Assembly (NCBI RefSeq): GCF_014635205.1
Contig: NZ_BMCN01000002.1
Coordinates: forward strand, 248,001 to 312,000
DNA: 64,000 nucleotides
Reading direction: 5' to 3'
Source of the DNA: Jeotgalicoccus aerolatus
GTDB lineage: Bacteria; Bacillota; Bacilli; Staphylococcales; Salinicoccaceae
Shown here: positions 1-8,751 of the stretch, piece by piece
Layout of the letters: each line of letters begins with the position of its first letter
Numbering within the stretch: position 1 is the stretch's first letter
Position numbers and translations under genes: made by a program
Notes under the pieces: generated by a model
What the model was told of the DNA's origin: nothing
Database searches by the model: none
Seen by the model: the letters and a program-made list of their open reading frames with translations, nothing else

Positions 1-761
1 AGCTCCACTGCTTTTCTGGCATCTTCAAGAGAGTGGATACTTTCATCTAGACAAATTGGTGTTTTCAGTTCTTTTTGTAATGTTGCGTGGTCGATAATAT
101 CATCTGAAGCGAGCGGCTGCTCAATCATCATCAAGTCAAAATCATCGAGCTGTTTTAGTAAATCTATATCCTCCAGACGGTAAGCAGAATTCGCGTCGGC
201 CATAATAGCGACATCTGGGAAAGTGTTGCGCAGTGTACGCATTACTTCGACATCCCAGCCTGGCTTAATCTTAACTTTTATTCGTTTGTATCCTTCATTG
301 ATAAAACCATCTACAATCTCTACCAATTCTTCAATAGAATCCTGTATACCTATGCTTATACCAACATCGATTGTTTTTCTTGTACCGCCGAGAGCACTGG
401 CAAGAGACTGATTAGTCTGCTGGGCATATATATCCCATACAGCAGCTTCAATTGCAGATTTTGCCATATTATTTTTACGAATTGATGAAAATATTTCAGT
501 TACTTGATCAGGATGGCTGATTTCTTTATGTAAGATAAGGGGTATTAAAAAATCTTCCAGCATATGCCAGTTCGTTTGTACGGTTTCTTCGCTGTAAAAT
601 GGAACATTAAAAGCGACAGATTCTCCCCAGCCTGAAGTTCCATCTGTATCGACTGCTTCCAGCAGCAGAAACTCCCTAGTTTCAAATGTACCGAAGCTGG
701 TTGTAAATGGTGCTTTTAAATCCATTTCCATATGTCTAATAGTTATATTGTCTATTTTCAT
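1..761 (-). CDS. menC: o-succinylbenzoate synthase / N-acylamino acid racemase-like enolase-superfamily enzyme (3' part outside window)
   Basis: The reading frame starts at the ATG complementary to 759-761 and runs off the left edge, so about 253 N-terminal residues are seen. It begins [19 protein letters not shown] and contains [10 protein letters not shown] with the KxK catalytic lysines, MADAN (metal Asp) and IEQPL (metal Glu), the signature of the MLE/OSBS branch of the enolase superfamily. Members make o-succinylbenzoate for menaquinone or racemise N-acylamino acids; sequence alone does not separate the two. A GGAGG sits just upstream. Its ATG overlaps the stop of the GNAT gene by 4 bases, so the two are co-transcribed and probably act on related acylated substrates. 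Confidence 0.85.
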   Translation of the reverse strand, partial: MKIDNITIRHMEMDLKAPFTTSFGTFETREFLLLEAVDTDGTSGWGESVAFNVPFYSEETVQTNWHMLEDFLIPLILHKEISHPDQVTEIFSSIRKNNMAKSAIEAAVWDIYAQQTNQSLASALGGTRKTIDVGISIGIQDSIEELVEIVDGFINEGYKRIKVKIKPGWDVEVMRTLRNTFPDVAIMADANSAYRLEDIDLLKQLDDFDLMMIEQPLASDDIIDHATLQKELKTPICLDESIHSLEDARKAVE

Positions 762-1564
762 TTTTGATTTCCTCCAAGTTTTAACGTATCTTTTTTTACA
801 AATATGTAGTGTGCCGTATATTTCCCGGGAATTAATTGAATAGCTGCATAGCCGGATTCAAATAGTTTATTAAATAATTCTCTCGTCTTCATTCTCCAGT
901 CGAGTGCAGCGTTCTTGTCTTCATTTTTTATACGCTGGAAATCTTTTGGAACTTCTACAGCATAAACTGCTTCAGTAAGTGATGTATCGTCCAGCTGACT
1001 GCAGACCGGTACTTGACTGTGATTACTGACTGAATTTAAGAAAATTAGATTGTCATATACCGGCGGGTTTTTAACATGGTCACTCGTGATATGCCAGTGG
1101 ACTTCAAAACGGTCAGATGGAAGTCCTTTGTTTAAACCGTCTTTCATCTCGCCGTATGCATTTTCCATATACACTGAAGAAATGCCATTCAGTTTTGATA
1201 AATTTAAATATCCGTTTCTTGTTTCAAGCGGATCGTAGGTCCAATGAATCTCTGTATAGCCTTTTTGCTGTGCAATTTCCAATTGCTTTTTCTTCAGCTG
1301 TTCTCCTATTTTCTTAGAACGGTACTCAGTTTCAATCCCAAGCATATGTGAGCATAAATAGACCTGATCATCTTTAAATCCGGCAAATCCATAGCTGAAG
1401 CCTATAATCCTATTGCTGTCGAATGCACCGACAATTATCCCGCCATTTTTAACTGCGGTTAATGTCTGATGAACCGGAAGAGATTCCATGCCCCACACGT
1501 TTTGCTCAATGATTTCTAATTGTTCCAGTTCTTCGATATTAGTCAGTTCTTTGAGTGTAATCAT
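758..1564 (-). CDS. GNAT-superfamily N-acetyltransferase (COG3375 type)
   Basis: 268 residues. The N-terminal half is a GNAT fold: GGIIVGAFD and GFSYGF strands, then [17 protein letters not shown], the acetyl-CoA loop with a degenerate Q/RxxGxG/A. The C-terminal half is an extra domain shared by a family often found beside menC/N-acylamino acid racemase genes, which matches the 4-base overlap with the next gene. The acyl acceptor is unknown; an amino acid or its derivative is an inference from the neighbour. The upstream 200-bp region is shared with the divergent MarR operon. Confidence 0.8.
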   Translation of the reverse strand: MITLKELTNIEELEQLEIIEQNVWGMESLPVHQTLTAVKNGGIIVGAFDSNRIIGFSYGFAGFKDDQVYLCSHMLGIETEYRSKKIGEQLKKKQLEIAQQKGYTEIHWTYDPLETRNGYLNLSKLNGISSVYMENAYGEMKDGLNKGLPSDRFEVHWHITSDHVKNPPVYDNLIFLNSVSNHSQVPVCSQLDDTSLTEAVYAVEVPKDFQRIKNEDKNAALDWRMKTRELFNKLFESGYAAIQLIPGKYTAHYIFVKKDTLKLGGNQK

Positions 1565-1663
1565 GTCTAACCTTCTTTATCTGAAAAAGTAATTTTTTCC
1601 TAACATTAGCACAATAGATGTCGGAATACAACAAATTTTCTGATAACGTAAAGTTTGTAAAAA

Positions 1664-1681
1664 TATATTAAATTTAATATA
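1664..1681. repeat. 18-bp AT-only palindrome, copy 1
   Basis: Perfect palindrome TATATTAAATTTAATATA. An identical 18-mer occurs at 1722-1739, 58 bases downstream, so the pair brackets the predicted mhq promoter. It may be a regulator site or DNA-bending element. Confidence 0.6.
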
Positions 1682-1687
1682 AAATAC

Positions 1688-1716
1688 TTGATATTTAGAA
1701 TTCGAAGTATTATACT
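1688..1716 (+). promoter_or_regulatory. Promoter of the mhq-type operon with MhqR-like operator in the spacer
   Basis: TTGATA (1688-1693), 17-base spacer, TATACT (1711-1716) make a near-consensus sigma-A promoter. The spacer holds TATTTAGAATTCGAAGTA (1692-1709), an imperfect palindrome on GAATTC. It matches about 14 of 18 positions of the B. subtilis MhqR box as I recall it (TATCTCGAATTCGAGATA). Repression by the first gene product of the operon is the inference. Confidence 0.6.
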
Positions 1717-1721
1717 TCATA

Positions 1722-1739
1722 TATATTAAATTTAATATA
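1722..1739. repeat. 18-bp AT-only palindrome, copy 2
   Basis: Second exact copy of TATATTAAATTTAATATA, extended to 20 bp of perfect symmetry (1721-1740). It lies at the expected transcription start of the mhq operon. Confidence 0.6.
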
Positions 1740-1769
1740 TTACTCTGTGCTGGAAAGGGAGGTGCAAAC

Positions 1770-2210
1770 ATGAACGAAAAAGAAGCGAGAATTAATGCAT
1801 TTACAGTGTTTATCAAATCCTCACAGTCAGTCCAAAAACTCATTAAACAGGATTTTTTGAAGAAAGAAATTAACCTCAATGAATATGCAGTAATGGAACT
1901 GTTGTATCACAAAGGAGACCAGCCGATTCAAGCTATCGGTAAAAAGATACTGATGGGCGGAGGCAGCATCACGTATGTCATCGACAAACTTGAGAAGAAA
2001 AAGTTTCTGTACAGAAGAAAATGTCCTGAAGACAGAAGAGTAATGTTTGCTTGTATGACGGATGAAGGCAGAGCATATATGGATAAAAGAGTCACGGAAC
2101 AGGAAGCGCTGATCAATACGATTTTTGATGAGTGGAACGATGATGAAGTTGAAGATGCAATTCAATTATTGAAGAGAATCGGTATGCACGCAGAGAGCTT
2201 ATTAAAATAA
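1770..2210 (+). CDS. mhqR: MarR-family transcriptional regulator, MhqR-like
   Basis: 146 residues with a central winged helix: EYAVMELLYHKGDQPIQAIG, then GGGSITYVIDKLEKKKFLYR (recognition helix) and CPEDRRVMFACMTDEG, the MarR wing with the DxR motif. A GGGAGGTG ribosome site precedes the ATG. It heads an operon of two ring-cleaving dioxygenases, a flavin reductase and an MhqD-like esterase, the same gene set that MhqR represses in B. subtilis in response to quinones and hydroquinones. Autorepression through the operator at 1692-1709 is likely but inferred. Confidence 0.8.
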   Translation: MNEKEARINAFTVFIKSSQSVQKLIKQDFLKKEINLNEYAVMELLYHKGDQPIQAIGKKILMGGGSITYVIDKLEKKKFLYRRKCPEDRRVMFACMTDEGRAYMDKRVTEQEALINTIFDEWNDDEVEDAIQLLKRIGMHAESLLK

Positions 2211-2228
2211 AATTTGGAGGAATTTATA

Positions 2229-3183
2229 ATGACCAATAATAATTTAAAAGGGATACACCACGTTACTGCAATGACGAATAAGGCGATGAGAAATTATGAA
2301 TTTATGACCGAAGTTGTCGGTATGAGACTGGTTAAAAAAACTGTAAATCAGGATGATATTCAAACCTACCATACATTTTTTGCAGATGACGTCGGTTCAC
2401 CAGGTACAGATATGACATTTTTTGATTTCCCGAACAATCCTAAAGGATCTAAAGGTACAAACTCTATTTCAAGAACGGGTCTCAGAGTGCCGAATGATGC
2501 AGCGCTTGAATATTATTTAAACCGCTTTGAAGAACACAATGTTAAGCATGAGGGGATTCAAGAATTATTCGGTAAAAAAGTACTGCCTTTTGAAGAAGAA
2601 GACGGGCAGCGATACCAGCTGTTTTCTGATGAAAATAACGAAGGTGTCGCTCCGGGTCAGCCATGGAAAAATGGTCCGGTCCCTGAAGATAAAGCAGTTT
2701 ATGGTTTAGGACCCATTGAAATTACTGTCAGCTACTACGATGATTTCAAAAAAGTACTGACTATATGGTATGAAACCCATTCTTGAAGAAGATAAAGTAA
2801 CGCTCTTAAACGTCGGCGAAGGCGGTAACGGCGGTCAGGTTATTCTTCGTAAAGATGAAGGTGCGGAAGGACGTCAAGGCTACGGTGAAGTTCACCACGT
2901 ATCATTCAGAGTAGAAGATCAGGCTGCATTAGCATCATGGGAAGAAAAATATAAACAAATCGGTATAGGCAATTCAGGTCTCGTAGACCGCTTTTATTTC
3001 GGTGCTTTATATGCACGTATCGGTCATATTCTTATTGAATTGTCTACAGACGGACCTGGTTTTATGGATGATGAACCTTATGAAACATTAGGTGAAAGCC
3101 TGGCACTGCCGCCATTCCTTGAGCCAAAACGCGAATATATTGAATCGCAGATCAGACCATTCGACACGACGCGAAATAAATAA
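2229..3183 (+). pseudogene. mhqO: Ring-cleaving dioxygenase (VOC family, MhqO-like), broken by a frameshift
   Basis: A GGAGG eight bases upstream supports the ATG at 2229. The first frame encodes an N-terminal vicinal-oxygen-chelate half (GIHHVTAM with metal His, then YHTFFADDVGSPGT) and runs into a stop at 2784-2786. The C-terminal half continues in another frame from about 2766 (LYGMKPILEEDKV, then GEVHHVSFRVED and ILIELSTDGPGF). Joined, they give the roughly 318 residues usual for the family. The shift lies at about 2755-2770 and equals a one-base gain or two-base loss. It is either a real inactivation or a sequencing error; the intact paralogue follows directly. Confidence 0.8.
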
Positions 3184-3197
3184 TAGGAGTAATTAAA

Positions 3198-4091
3198 ATG
3201 CAGGCAATTAAAAGAATTCATCATATTACAGCTATCGTTGGAGATCCAAACGAAAACATTAAATTTTACAGAGATGTTCTGGGCTTAAGAATGGTTAAAC
3301 AGACGGTCAATTTTGATGATTCCGGTGTTTATCATCTGTACTTTGCAGACTATGACGGGACTCCGGGAACGGTAATCACTTTCTTTAACTGGATGGTGGA
3401 CAGACCCGGACAAAAAGGAAGCGGACAAGTTGGACGAATCGGCTTTAGAATTCCCAAAGGCAGCATGAGCGAATGGCAGCAGCATTTTGATAAATTGAAT
3501 ATCTCGACTAAGATCAGCCAATTATTCGGACAGGACACGTTGGAATTCGATGATGTTCACGGACTTGAACTCGCTTTAATTGAAGATGATACAGCACGTG
3601 AAAACCATGAAATTATTGGATTCCACGGTGCAGTACTGTTATCATCTGATCCAGATGGCACAAAGGAATTATTAGTCAGAACGATGGGCCTAAATCAGCT
3701 GGATATCAATGATCGTAACTACCACTTCGAAACAGCGGGTGAAGAAAAACATCATATAATTACTGAAATTCCGCCATCACCAAGAGGACGATTCGGTATC
3801 GGGACAGTCCACCATATTGCATGGTCGCTGCCGGAATTATCAATGCTCGAAGAATGGCAAGGCTTATTGCGTGATAAAGGATTCGCAGTTACTGAAGTCA
3901 GAGATAGAAATTACTTTAAATCTATTTATTTAAGTGAACGGGGGGATGTTGTCTTTGAATTTGCAACGGACGAACCCGGTTTCGATGTGGATGAAGACAA
4001 ATCGAAACTTGGCACATCATTACAATTGCCGCCGCAATATGAAGACAGAAGAACACAGTTTGAAAAGGAACTGCCTAAGCTGGATTTGTAA
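3198..4091 (+). CDS. Ring-cleaving dioxygenase, VOC/glyoxalase family (MhqA/MhqE-like)
   Basis: 297 residues made of two vicinal-oxygen-chelate modules. The first has IHHITAIVGDPNENIKFYRDVLG and YHLYFADYDGTPGT, the second GTVHHIAWSLPELS and VVFEFATDEPGF. The paired His residues and the final Glu are the expected Fe(II)/Mn(II) ligands. The family opens hydroquinone or catechol rings and protects against quinones. A GGAG site precedes the ATG, and the gap to the upstream dioxygenase is 14 bases. This copy is intact, so it could cover for the frameshifted neighbour. Confidence 0.85.
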   Translation: MQAIKRIHHITAIVGDPNENIKFYRDVLGLRMVKQTVNFDDSGVYHLYFADYDGTPGTVITFFNWMVDRPGQKGSGQVGRIGFRIPKGSMSEWQQHFDKLNISTKISQLFGQDTLEFDDVHGLELALIEDDTARENHEIIGFHGAVLLSSDPDGTKELLVRTMGLNQLDINDRNYHFETAGEEKHHIITEIPPSPRGRFGIGTVHHIAWSLPELSMLEEWQGLLRDKGFAVTEVRDRNYFKSIYLSERGDVVFEFATDEPGFDVDEDKSKLGTSLQLPPQYEDRRTQFEKELPKLDL

Positions 4092-4102
4092 GGAGTGACA
4101 CT

Positions 4103-4717
4103 ATGTTCAGTTTTTCTGATAAAGATTTAGATACGAAAGCTAAAAATAAAATCTTAATCGGTACCGTAGTGCCGAGACCAATTGCTCTCGTTACAACAAA
4201 ATCCAAAGATGGTGTAATTAATGCAGCGCCGTTCAGTTACTTCAATATCGTGACTTATAAGCCGCCGATGTTGTCGATTGCTGTGCAGAGAGTAAACGGC
4301 AGAACAAAAGATACGGCGAGAAATATATTAGAAACGAAAGAAGCGGTTGTCCATGTTGTCGATACAGATAATGTTGACTTAGCGAATATTACTGCAGCAC
4401 AATTAGCGCCGGAAGACAGCGAACTAAATTATGCTGCATTTACACCGGTAAAATCGACAGCAGTCGATGTCGAAGGATTAAATGAATCCAAGGTCAGATT
4501 TGAAACAACATTGTATGATAATCACGTGATCTATCATGGTGATGAAGCGACAACTGATGTTTTATTTTTAAAAATTGAACATTATCATATCGATGATTCA
4601 GTATACGATGAGTCAAACGGTTACGTCGATATTAAGGCGCTTGGTGCAGTCAGCAGGCTGGCAGGCAATGATTACGCAGAAATCGGTAAGATGTTTACGA
4701 TAGAAAGACCAGAATAA
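4103..4717 (+). CDS. Flavin reductase-like FMN-binding protein (DIM6/NTAB family)
   Basis: 204 residues with the split-barrel FMN-binding fold: ILIGTVVPRPIALVTT, DGVINAAPFSYFNIVTYKPPMLSI and KDTARNILETKEAVVHVV are family hallmarks. Such proteins bind FMN and often supply reduced flavin or reduce small aromatics. It lies 11 bases after the dioxygenase gene behind an AGGAG site, so it belongs to the quinone operon. Its partner enzyme and substrate cannot be read from the sequence. Confidence 0.8.
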   Translation: MFSFSDKDLDTKAKNKILIGTVVPRPIALVTTKSKDGVINAAPFSYFNIVTYKPPMLSIAVQRVNGRTKDTARNILETKEAVVHVVDTDNVDLANITAAQLAPEDSELNYAAFTPVKSTAVDVEGLNESKVRFETTLYDNHVIYHGDEATTDVLFLKIEHYHIDDSVYDESNGYVDIKALGAVSRLAGNDYAEIGKMFTIERPE

Positions 4718-4735
4718 TCTTAGGAGTGATTAGTA

Positions 4736-5335
4736 ATGGAGCACGTTTATAAAGAAAATAAAAAAGGCGCACCTGTATTTGTACTGCTGCACGGTACAGG
4801 CGGTACAGAAACGGACTTACTGCCGCTGGCGCAAGCTTTAAACCCGGAATATAATGTACTGGGCATACGGGGTAACGTTAAAGAAAACGGTATGAACCGA
4901 TACTTCAGACGTCTCGGTGAAGGGAATTATGATTGGGAAGACCTTGAGTTCAGAGGCAATGAGCTTTACACATTCATCGCAGAAAAAGCGAAGGAATATG
5001 ATTTTAAATTAGAAGATGTCATCTTCGTCGGCTTTTCAAATGGGTCAAATATTGCGATTCAGCTTATGCTGCAGCAGGCAGATAAATTTAAAAAAGCGAT
5101 GTTGTTTGCACCGTTATATCCAGCAGATATCGAAGTGAAAGAAGACTTTAGCGATGTGAATGTATTCCTGTCGCTGGGCAAAGCGGACCCAATCGTGCCG
5201 GAAGTAGAAAGCGAGCGGGTCATTCAGTTATTTGAAAACCGTAACGCCGATGTAACGCATATATGGGTAAAAGGCCATACGCTCCCGCAAGAGGCATTAG
5301 CTGCTGGTAAAGCATGGCTTGATAAACAAAATTAA
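4736..5335 (+). CDS. mhqD: Alpha/beta-hydrolase, carboxylesterase family (MhqD-like)
   Basis: 199 residues, the usual size for MhqD. The oxyanion segment is VLLHGTGG, the nucleophile elbow GFSNGS places Ser101, and Asp151 (GKADPIVP) and His181 (VKGHTL) complete the triad. In B. subtilis mhqD is induced with mhqNOE by hydroquinones. It is the last gene of this operon, 18 bases after the flavin reductase. The natural ester substrate is unknown. Confidence 0.85.
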   Translation: MEHVYKENKKGAPVFVLLHGTGGTETDLLPLAQALNPEYNVLGIRGNVKENGMNRYFRRLGEGNYDWEDLEFRGNELYTFIAEKAKEYDFKLEDVIFVGFSNGSNIAIQLMLQQADKFKKAMLFAPLYPADIEVKEDFSDVNVFLSLGKADPIVPEVESERVIQLFENRNADVTHIWVKGHTLPQEALAAGKAWLDKQN

Positions 5336-5345
5336 TGGAAGTGAC

Positions 5346-5375
5346 GTGTATCCTTGAGGTATGCATCTTTTTTTT
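5346..5375 (+). terminator. Weak terminator after the mhq operon
   Basis: An imperfect stem (GTGTA-CC / GG-TATGC with wobble pairs and a bulge, TTGA loop) is followed by eight T. Position fits the operon end; the stem is weak. Confidence 0.4.
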
Positions 5376-5445
5376 ATAATAAAAAGGTTGAGTGCTAAAT
5401 AATCGGGCTATATATAGCTATTGAGATATAAAAAGGAGAATTGCT

Positions 5446-6153
5446 ATGAAAAAGCCGCTTATTGGTATTACAACATTTATCGGTAAAAATAATTTGGAAA
5501 TCCCTAAAAGATTTATAGATGTTATTAGTTCAGAGCACGGTGTTCCGGTACTGCTGCCGGAGATAGAAAATGAGGATTTAATAGAAGCACAAGTAGATAG
5601 TATAGATGCTTTGCTGCTTACAGGCGGGGATGATGTAGATCCAGCTTTATACGATCAGGATCCACATCAGAAACTGGGCAATGTGGAACCTGAGCGCGAT
5701 CAATATGAATGGAAGCTTATCGATTTTGCCTTAAAGAGAGACATTCCTATTTTAGGAATATGCCGCGGTTCACATATGCTGAACATTCACGAGGGTGGAA
5801 CGATTTATCAGGATATTTACAGTCAGATTGATGGGAAAGAACTGATTAAGCATCAGAGAAATGACAGCAAGGAGCACTTTACACATAAAGTGACAATCAA
5901 AAAAGAAAGCAAGATGTACGACATTGTGAAGCAGGAAGAGATATTTACTATAAGTAATCATCACCAGGCAGTGGATAAAGTAGCACATGGCTTCCATGTT
6001 GCGGCAAAAACAAATGACGGCATTACTGAAGCGATAGAAAGTACAGATCATGCCTTTGTCATCGGTCTGCAGTGGCATCCAGAAGAGCGTTATCATACTG
6101 ATGAATCTTCGCAAAATATTATAAGAAGTTTCGTCGAAGCAGCGGGCAAATAG
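5446..6153 (+). CDS. Gamma-glutamyl-gamma-aminobutyrate hydrolase family protein (peptidase C26, PuuD-like), copy 1
   Basis: 235 residues of the class I glutamine amidotransferase-like fold. LLTGGDDVDPALYD carries the substrate loop, GICRGSHMLNI the nucleophile Cys, and QWHPEE with SNHHQAV the catalytic His region. PuuD-type enzymes cleave gamma-glutamyl amides such as gamma-Glu-GABA. AAAGGAG precedes the ATG. The next gene is a clear paralogue 81 bases downstream. No other putrescine-pathway genes are nearby, so the substrate may be another gamma-glutamyl compound. Confidence 0.85.
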   Translation: MKKPLIGITTFIGKNNLEIPKRFIDVISSEHGVPVLLPEIENEDLIEAQVDSIDALLLTGGDDVDPALYDQDPHQKLGNVEPERDQYEWKLIDFALKRDIPILGICRGSHMLNIHEGGTIYQDIYSQIDGKELIKHQRNDSKEHFTHKVTIKKESKMYDIVKQEEIFTISNHHQAVDKVAHGFHVAAKTNDGITEAIESTDHAFVIGLQWHPEERYHTDESSQNIIRSFVEAAGK

Positions 6154-6234
6154 CCTGCTGTTTCTTTTTTAACTGTTAAATTTAAAATATTCTGATAGTA
6201 TGAAGTTCAAATATAGGGATAAGGAGAGAGTGAT

Positions 6235-6945
6235 ATGGCAAATCCGGTTATTGGAGTGACAACATTTATAAGCAGTGACGGTCTCAGACTGCCTGAAAAC
6301 TACAGTATTGCAATTTCAGGTGAAAAAGGGGTGCCGGTCATACTGGCTAAAGTTGAAGATGAGACGTTAATTAGAAAGCAGATAGAGAGTATAGACGGTC
6401 TGCTCTTGTCCGGTGGTGACGATGTAGAACCTAAATTTTTTGGAGAAAACCCGCATCAAAAGATGGGGGCAATAGAGCCGGGACGCGATCTATATGAAAT
6501 GAAGCTGATAGAATATGCACTGGCAGCAAATAAACCGATTTTGGGAATTTGCAGAGGCGCTCAAATATTGAACGTGCAGCAGGGCGGTACATTGTATCAG
6601 GATATCTATTCACAGCATGGTGACGTGACGATTAAACATAATCAGGATGCAGCGAAGGACTACTTATCTCACAGTGTTTCAATAAGTGAGGGGACGAAGC
6701 TGCATGAAATAATCGGAGAGACAGAAATACGCACAAACAGTTTCCATCATCAGGCGAATAAGCATAATGCTGAAAAATTTATCATATCCGCAACATCGGA
6801 AGATGGAATTATTGAAGCGATTGAAAGTACAGAACATGACTTCGTGTTAGGTGTTCAGTGGCATCCAGAAGGCACTTATTTAGCGGATGAAGCATCGCAG
6901 AAAATTTTCAAAGCATTTCTAAAGGCTGCAGATTCACAAACTTAA
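6235..6945 (+). CDS. Gamma-glutamyl-gamma-aminobutyrate hydrolase family protein (PuuD-like), copy 2
   Basis: 236 residues, aligning end to end with the preceding gene: LLLSGGDDVEPKFFGENPHQKMG, GICRGAQILNVQQGG with the nucleophile Cys, and GVQWHPEG with the catalytic His. Both copies keep the active-site residues, so both should be active. The second has its own GGAGAG site and a short AT-rich leader. A tandem duplication with later divergence is the simplest origin; different substrate ranges are possible. Confidence 0.85.
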   Translation: MANPVIGVTTFISSDGLRLPENYSIAISGEKGVPVILAKVEDETLIRKQIESIDGLLLSGGDDVEPKFFGENPHQKMGAIEPGRDLYEMKLIEYALAANKPILGICRGAQILNVQQGGTLYQDIYSQHGDVTIKHNQDAAKDYLSHSVSISEGTKLHEIIGETEIRTNSFHHQANKHNAEKFIISATSEDGIIEAIESTEHDFVLGVQWHPEGTYLADEASQKIFKAFLKAADSQT

Positions 6946-6969
6946 TTTACAGAATCTTTCAAAATCTTA

Positions 6970-7022
6970 TTGTAATTTCGGTTACCGAAAGGTATGCTCT
7001 ATATGTAAGCGTATACATATAG
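6970..7022 (+). promoter_or_regulatory. Promoter with spacer-filling palindrome upstream of the peptide-binding lipoprotein gene
   Basis: TTGTAA (6970-6975), a 17-base spacer and TATGCT (6993-6998). The spacer contains TTTCGGTTACCGAAA (6976-6990), a 7+1+7 palindrome typical of a repressor operator. A second inverted repeat (CTATATGTA / TACATATAG, 6999-7022) covers the likely transcription start. The regulator is not identifiable here. Confidence 0.55.
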
Positions 7023-7032
7023 AGGGGATGAA

Positions 7033-8709
7033 ATGTTTATGCAGAAAAAGATATGGCTGTTTATGCTTTTTGCGATGCTGCTGATTGTGGCTGCCTGTAC
7101 GGATGACAGTGATGTGGATGAAGCGGCAGAAGGTGAATCAAGCGGAGATGCTTCTGGAAATGATTTAGTTATCGGAATGATTAATGAAGCGGTGTCTCTT
7201 GATCCGCATGTATCGAACGATATTCCGTCAGCTCAGCTGCGTACTCAGATTTTTGACACGCTGGTAGAACAGAATGTCGACATGGAATTTGGGGAAGGAC
7301 TTGCAACATCTTTTGAACAGGATGATGATCAATGGACTCTTCAGCTGAAAGAAGATGTTACCTTCCATAACGGCTCAGATTTTACTGCAGAAGATGTTGA
7401 AGCAACTCTCGACCGTGTAATGGATCCTTCGGTCGGTTCATCCGTTGCTTTTATGTTTGAAATGATTAACGATATTGAAATTGTAAATGATCATGAAATT
7501 GTCTTTACGACGGATTATCCATTTACACCGCTGCCGAGTCATCTGGCGCATAATACAGCGGGAATCTTAAGCAAGGAGGTCATCGATGAAGATTATCAGA
7601 ATGCTTTAGATGAAGCAGGCTCTGATGTTACGCTCGAAGAATATTACGAACTGCGTGAAGAAGGCGGAGATGAGTTCGAAGCGGTGTCTGAAGAAATCGG
7701 TTCTCATGTCGGTGCGATAATTTCCGAGAAACCTGACGGTACAGGACATTTGAAGTTGCAGGAACGTATACCGGGTAATGAAATCGTACTTGAGAAATTT
7801 GAAGATTTCCACGGCGGAGAACGTGAGTTCAATACTGTGACATACCGTGTTATTCCTGAGAACTCAGCACGTCTTGCCGAGCTTGAAACCGGCGGTATCG
7901 GCGTTACTGATAACGTCGATACAGAAGCGATGGACCGCGTTCGGGATCATGAAGATACAGATATTATCGACCAGGATGGCTTATCCATGACCTATGTTGC
8001 ATTCAACTACGAGAAAGAGCCGTTTGATGATGAAAATGTCAGAAAAGCAATTTCTCATGCGATTGACAGAGAGCAGATTATCAGCGGTGTATTAAATGAC
8101 CGCGGGCTTCATGCGAAGAACCATATTTCACCCTCAGTATTTGCACACAATGCTGATATGGAAGAAGTACCGTTTGATCTTGAATTAGCTAAAGACTATA
8201 TGGCTGAATCCAGTGTGCCTGACGGTTTTGATACTGTGATTTGGACTTCTGATTCCGAACAGAACAGAGATATTGCTCTGATTATTCAGGAGTCATTAAG
8301 TGAACTTGGTATCAATGTTGAAATTGAACAATATGAACACGGAGCCTTTTTAGAAATGGCGGACCAGGGTGATCATGATATGTTCATGCTTCAGTGGATT
8401 ACAGTTACGGGGGATCCAAACTACGGGCTGTATCCGATGTTCCACACGGACTCTGTAGGGTCGGGCAACCGCTGGAACTACTCTAATCCGGAACTCGACA
8501 GTTACCTTGAAGAAGGGCAGCAGACTTCCGGTGATGAAGAACGTATTGCAGCATATGCGACAGCACAGGAAATACTAATGGAAGATCTGCCGATTACACC
8601 GCTGTATTACGGTGAGCTCGGTATAGGGGTTAACAATACACTTGTAGAAGATGTTGAACTTGATCCCGTGGGAATCGTCAGAATTGAAAATGTAACATTC
8701 CCTGAATAA
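7033..8709 (+). CDS. Family 5 extracellular solute-binding lipoprotein (peptide/glutathione-type ABC transporter)
   Basis: 558 residues. A lipoprotein signal peptide ends at LIVAAC, giving lipidation of the Cys, followed by an acidic linker. The mature part has SLDPHVSNDIPSAQLRTQIFDTLVE, the SBP_bac_5 signature region, and later GSGNRWNYSNPELD. This class delivers oligopeptides, glutathione or nickel chelates to a permease. No permease or ATPase gene lies in the surrounding genes, so it is an orphan here. It follows two gamma-glutamyl hydrolase genes, which makes gamma-glutamyl peptides a candidate ligand (inference). Confidence 0.85.
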   Translation: MFMQKKIWLFMLFAMLLIVAACTDDSDVDEAAEGESSGDASGNDLVIGMINEAVSLDPHVSNDIPSAQLRTQIFDTLVEQNVDMEFGEGLATSFEQDDDQWTLQLKEDVTFHNGSDFTAEDVEATLDRVMDPSVGSSVAFMFEMINDIEIVNDHEIVFTTDYPFTPLPSHLAHNTAGILSKEVIDEDYQNALDEAGSDVTLEEYYELREEGGDEFEAVSEEIGSHVGAIISEKPDGTGHLKLQERIPGNEIVLEKFEDFHGGEREFNTVTYRVIPENSARLAELETGGIGVTDNVDTEAMDRVRDHEDTDIIDQDGLSMTYVAFNYEKEPFDDENVRKAISHAIDREQIISGVLNDRGLHAKNHISPSVFAHNADMEEVPFDLELAKDYMAESSVPDGFDTVIWTSDSEQNRDIALIIQESLSELGINVEIEQYEHGAFLEMADQGDHDMFMLQWITVTGDPNYGLYPMFHTDSVGSGNRWNYSNPELDSYLEEGQQTSGDEERIAAYATAQEILMEDLPITPLYYGELGIGVNNTLVEDVELDPVGIVRIENVTFPE

Positions 8710-8715
8710 GACAGT

Positions 8716-8751
8716 AAAAAAAGCATTGCCGTAATCGGCAATGCTTTTTTT
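8716..8751. terminator. Bidirectional terminator
   Basis: AAAAAAGCATTGCCG / CGGCAATGCTTTTTT with a TAAT loop. It serves the lipoprotein gene and the convergent PAP2 gene, whose stop overlaps the T tract. Confidence 0.9.

Noticed and set aside
223..411. 62-residue plus-strand frame
   Set aside because: Antisense to the menC-like gene; no ribosome site and no coding character.
2214..2228. TTG start upstream of the mhqO ATG
   Set aside because: It overlaps the GGAGG that serves the ATG at 2229.
5446..6945. The PuuD-like proteins as the missing HisH
   Set aside because: They are class I amidotransferase-like but carry the C26/PuuD signatures and lie 50 kb away; no HisH-specific motif is seen.
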